Source of the DNA: Reyranella sp.
GTDB taxonomy: Bacteria; Pseudomonadota; Alphaproteobacteria; Reyranellales; Reyranellaceae
Direction: 5' to 3'
Assembly (NCBI GenBank): GCA_004296815.1
Contig: SCVT01000585.1
Location: 1 to 5,668 of the forward strand
DNA: 5,668 nucleotides
Position numbers and translations under genes: made by a program. Of the stretch, positions 4,890 through 5,668 are shown one piece after another. Position 1 is the first letter of the stretch. The number at the start of each line of letters is the position of its first letter. The notes beneath the pieces were generated by a model. It did no database searches. It was not told where the DNA came from and worked only from the letters and a program-made list of their open reading frames with translations.

Positions 4890-5360
4890 TCAGTCGTCGC
4901 GACGGTTCCTGGTCGGTCCGGTCTTCCAGCGCAGCGCCCCGCGTTCTCGTTCGGCCGCCTCGGCGCGCTCGCGCGCCCGGCGCCCCGTACCGCGTGTGTC
5001 CTTCGGCCGCGCGACCGTCTCGAGCGCATCGATCGTCCGCTCGTCCAGCGTGAACTGCCAGGTCGCGCCCTTCGTCACGGCGGACGGCACCAGCCGCGCG
5101 AAGGCATCGCGGTCCTCCGCCCGTTCGAACACGACGAGGGCCCCCGCGGGCCCCGCCCGGACGGGCGTGGCCGCATACCGGCCCGTACAGGCCAGGCGGC
5201 TGCAGGCGCGGAGGGCAAGCCCCGCCGCGTCGCGCAGCCCGTCGGCTTGGTGCGCCGGCGCGCCGGCTTCCAGGGGCACGATGGCGAGGATCGTGTGCCA
5301 GGTCTCCGCCCGTTCGGAGATCGCGGCCCAGCTGATGCGCGGCATGTCGGCCAGGCTCAC
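4890..5360 (-). CDS. Uncharacterised protein with charged C-terminal tail
   Basis: The protein has 156 residues from GTG 5360, which overlaps the preceding TGA (GTGA), or 151 residues from ATG 5345. No strong ribosome binding site favours either start; the overlap suggests coupling and the GTG. Third codon positions are strongly G or C throughout, so the gene is real. Residues about 7-115 look like a mixed alpha/beta domain (ISWAAISERAETWHTILAIVPLE; later ALVVFERAEDRDAFARLV and WQFTLDERTIDALETVA). Residues about 116-156 are highly charged and Arg-rich (GRRARERAEAAERERG, ending RNRRDD) and probably helical or disordered. There is no signal peptide or membrane span. I do not recognise a family. 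It lies downstream of a receiver-domain gene and a small gene, probably in one transcript. Confidence 0.7.
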   Translation of the reverse strand: MSLADMPRISWAAISERAETWHTILAIVPLEAGAPAHQADGLRDAAGLALRACSRLACTGRYAATPVRAGPAGALVVFERAEDRDAFARLVPSAVTKGATWQFTLDERTIDALETVARPKDTRGTGRRARERAEAAERERGALRWKTGPTRNRRDD

Positions 5361-5530
5361 TCGGCGGGCGCGTTCGCCGCAGCGTCCGGCGCCGGTTTGA
5401 GCGCGCGCTGCTGCAGGCGCTCGCGAAAGGCCTGCAGGGAGGCAAGCCGGCGCACCCGGGCGAGAGCCCGGAGCGCCGACACCTCGCGGCGGGCGATCTC
5501 GGCGGCCCGCCGTGTCCCCGATCGCACCAT
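5357..5530 (-). CDS. Small Arg/Ala-rich helical protein (57 residues), uncharacterised
   Basis: The protein is 57 residues from ATG 5530, or 61 from a TTG at 5542 that overlaps the upstream TGA (TTGA). Neither has a clear ribosome binding site. The frame stays open upstream to the window edge, but there its third-position GC falls, and the overlapping receiver-domain frame is the better coding candidate. The sequence (starting MVRSGTRRAAEIARREVS) is about one fifth arginine, mostly helix-forming, with a Pro/Ala-rich end. No family recognised. Its stop overlaps the next gene's GTG start, implying translational coupling. Codon use supports coding; function is unknown. Confidence 0.5.
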   Translation of the reverse strand: MVRSGTRRAAEIARREVSALRALARVRRLASLQAFRERLQQRALKPAPDAAANAPAE

Positions 5531-5538
5531 GCGCCGGC

Positions 5539-5668
5539 TCAAAGCGTCGGGAAGTGCCGCGGCCAACGCGCGGGCGGCAGCACGACGGCGCCGGGCGCGC
5601 CGGCGACCAGTTGATCCACCGTGTCGACCAGCGCCGTGGCCGACCACGGCTTGCTGATCTGCGGCCGG
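5539..5668 (-). CDS. Response-regulator receiver domain, C-terminal fragment
   Basis: The frame runs from the window edge to TGA 5541-5539 and encodes the last 42 residues (the 5' part is outside the window). It begins RPQISKPWSATALVDTVDQL. The 'I.KPW....L...V..L' pattern is the beta5-alpha5 end of CheY-like receiver domains, where the Lys-Pro is the conserved lysine of the phosphorylation site region. A tail of about 20 residues (AGAPGAVVLPPARW and on) follows, with no DNA-binding output domain. The protein is therefore either a stand-alone receiver or a hybrid-kinase C-terminus. Third positions are strongly G or C, better than the competing frame on the same strand. The aspartate pocket is not visible, so the assignment rests on this short end. 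Confidence 0.6.
   Translation of the reverse strand, partial: RPQISKPWSATALVDTVDQLVAGAPGAVVLPPARWPRHFPTL

Noticed and set aside
4890..4925. GGAAC on the minus strand near 4907 as another EcfG box
   Set aside because: No CGTT follows at 16 or 17 bases, and it lies inside the 3' end of a gene.
5542..5668. Extension of the small Arg-rich protein upstream to the window edge
   Set aside because: The neighbouring minus-strand frame has better third-position GC and a recognisable receiver-domain end, so this part is probably out of frame.

Overview
The window is GC-rich chromosomal DNA, most likely from an alphaproteobacterium. The main evidence is an exact GGAAC-N16-CGTT element, the promoter signature of the EcfG general-stress sigma factor found in that class. 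It stands a short distance upstream of an operon of small membrane stress-type proteins. High GC at third codon positions and strong Shine-Dalgarno sequences fit this. Genus cannot be fixed from the sequence.

Layout, left to right. (1) Bases 1-417, plus strand: the 3' end of a phage-type structural gene, closed by a perfect 11-bp hairpin at 423-448. (2) 475-1326, minus: a secreted protein with two PRC-barrel-like repeats. (3) 1506-3387, minus: a tight three-gene operon, transcribed in the order YqjD/DUF883-like protein, Phage_holin_3_6 (YqjE-like) membrane protein, DUF3618-like protein. It has an 11-bp gap and then an ATGA overlap, with hairpins at its end. (4) 3654-4490, plus: exodeoxyribonuclease III, divergent from the operon. 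(5) 4513-4719, minus: a 68-residue hydrophilic, probably disordered protein. (6) 4890-5668, minus: the C-terminus of a response-regulator receiver domain, followed by two uncharacterised genes whose starts overlap or nearly overlap the preceding stops.

The main point is regulatory. Besides the exact EcfG box at 3418-3442, near-matches of the form GCAAC-N16/17-CGTT precede the PRC-barrel gene (1370-1394) and the 68-residue gene (4747-4772), both on the coding strand and close to the start. The same DNA as the exact box also reads GCAAC-N16-CGTT toward the exonuclease gene. I infer a small stress-response island coupling envelope-associated proteins, a secreted PRC protein, a small disordered protein and possibly DNA repair. 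Only the first box matches the established consensus exactly; the rest is a hypothesis.

No RNA genes, CRISPR arrays, insertion sequences or recognisable attachment sites were seen.
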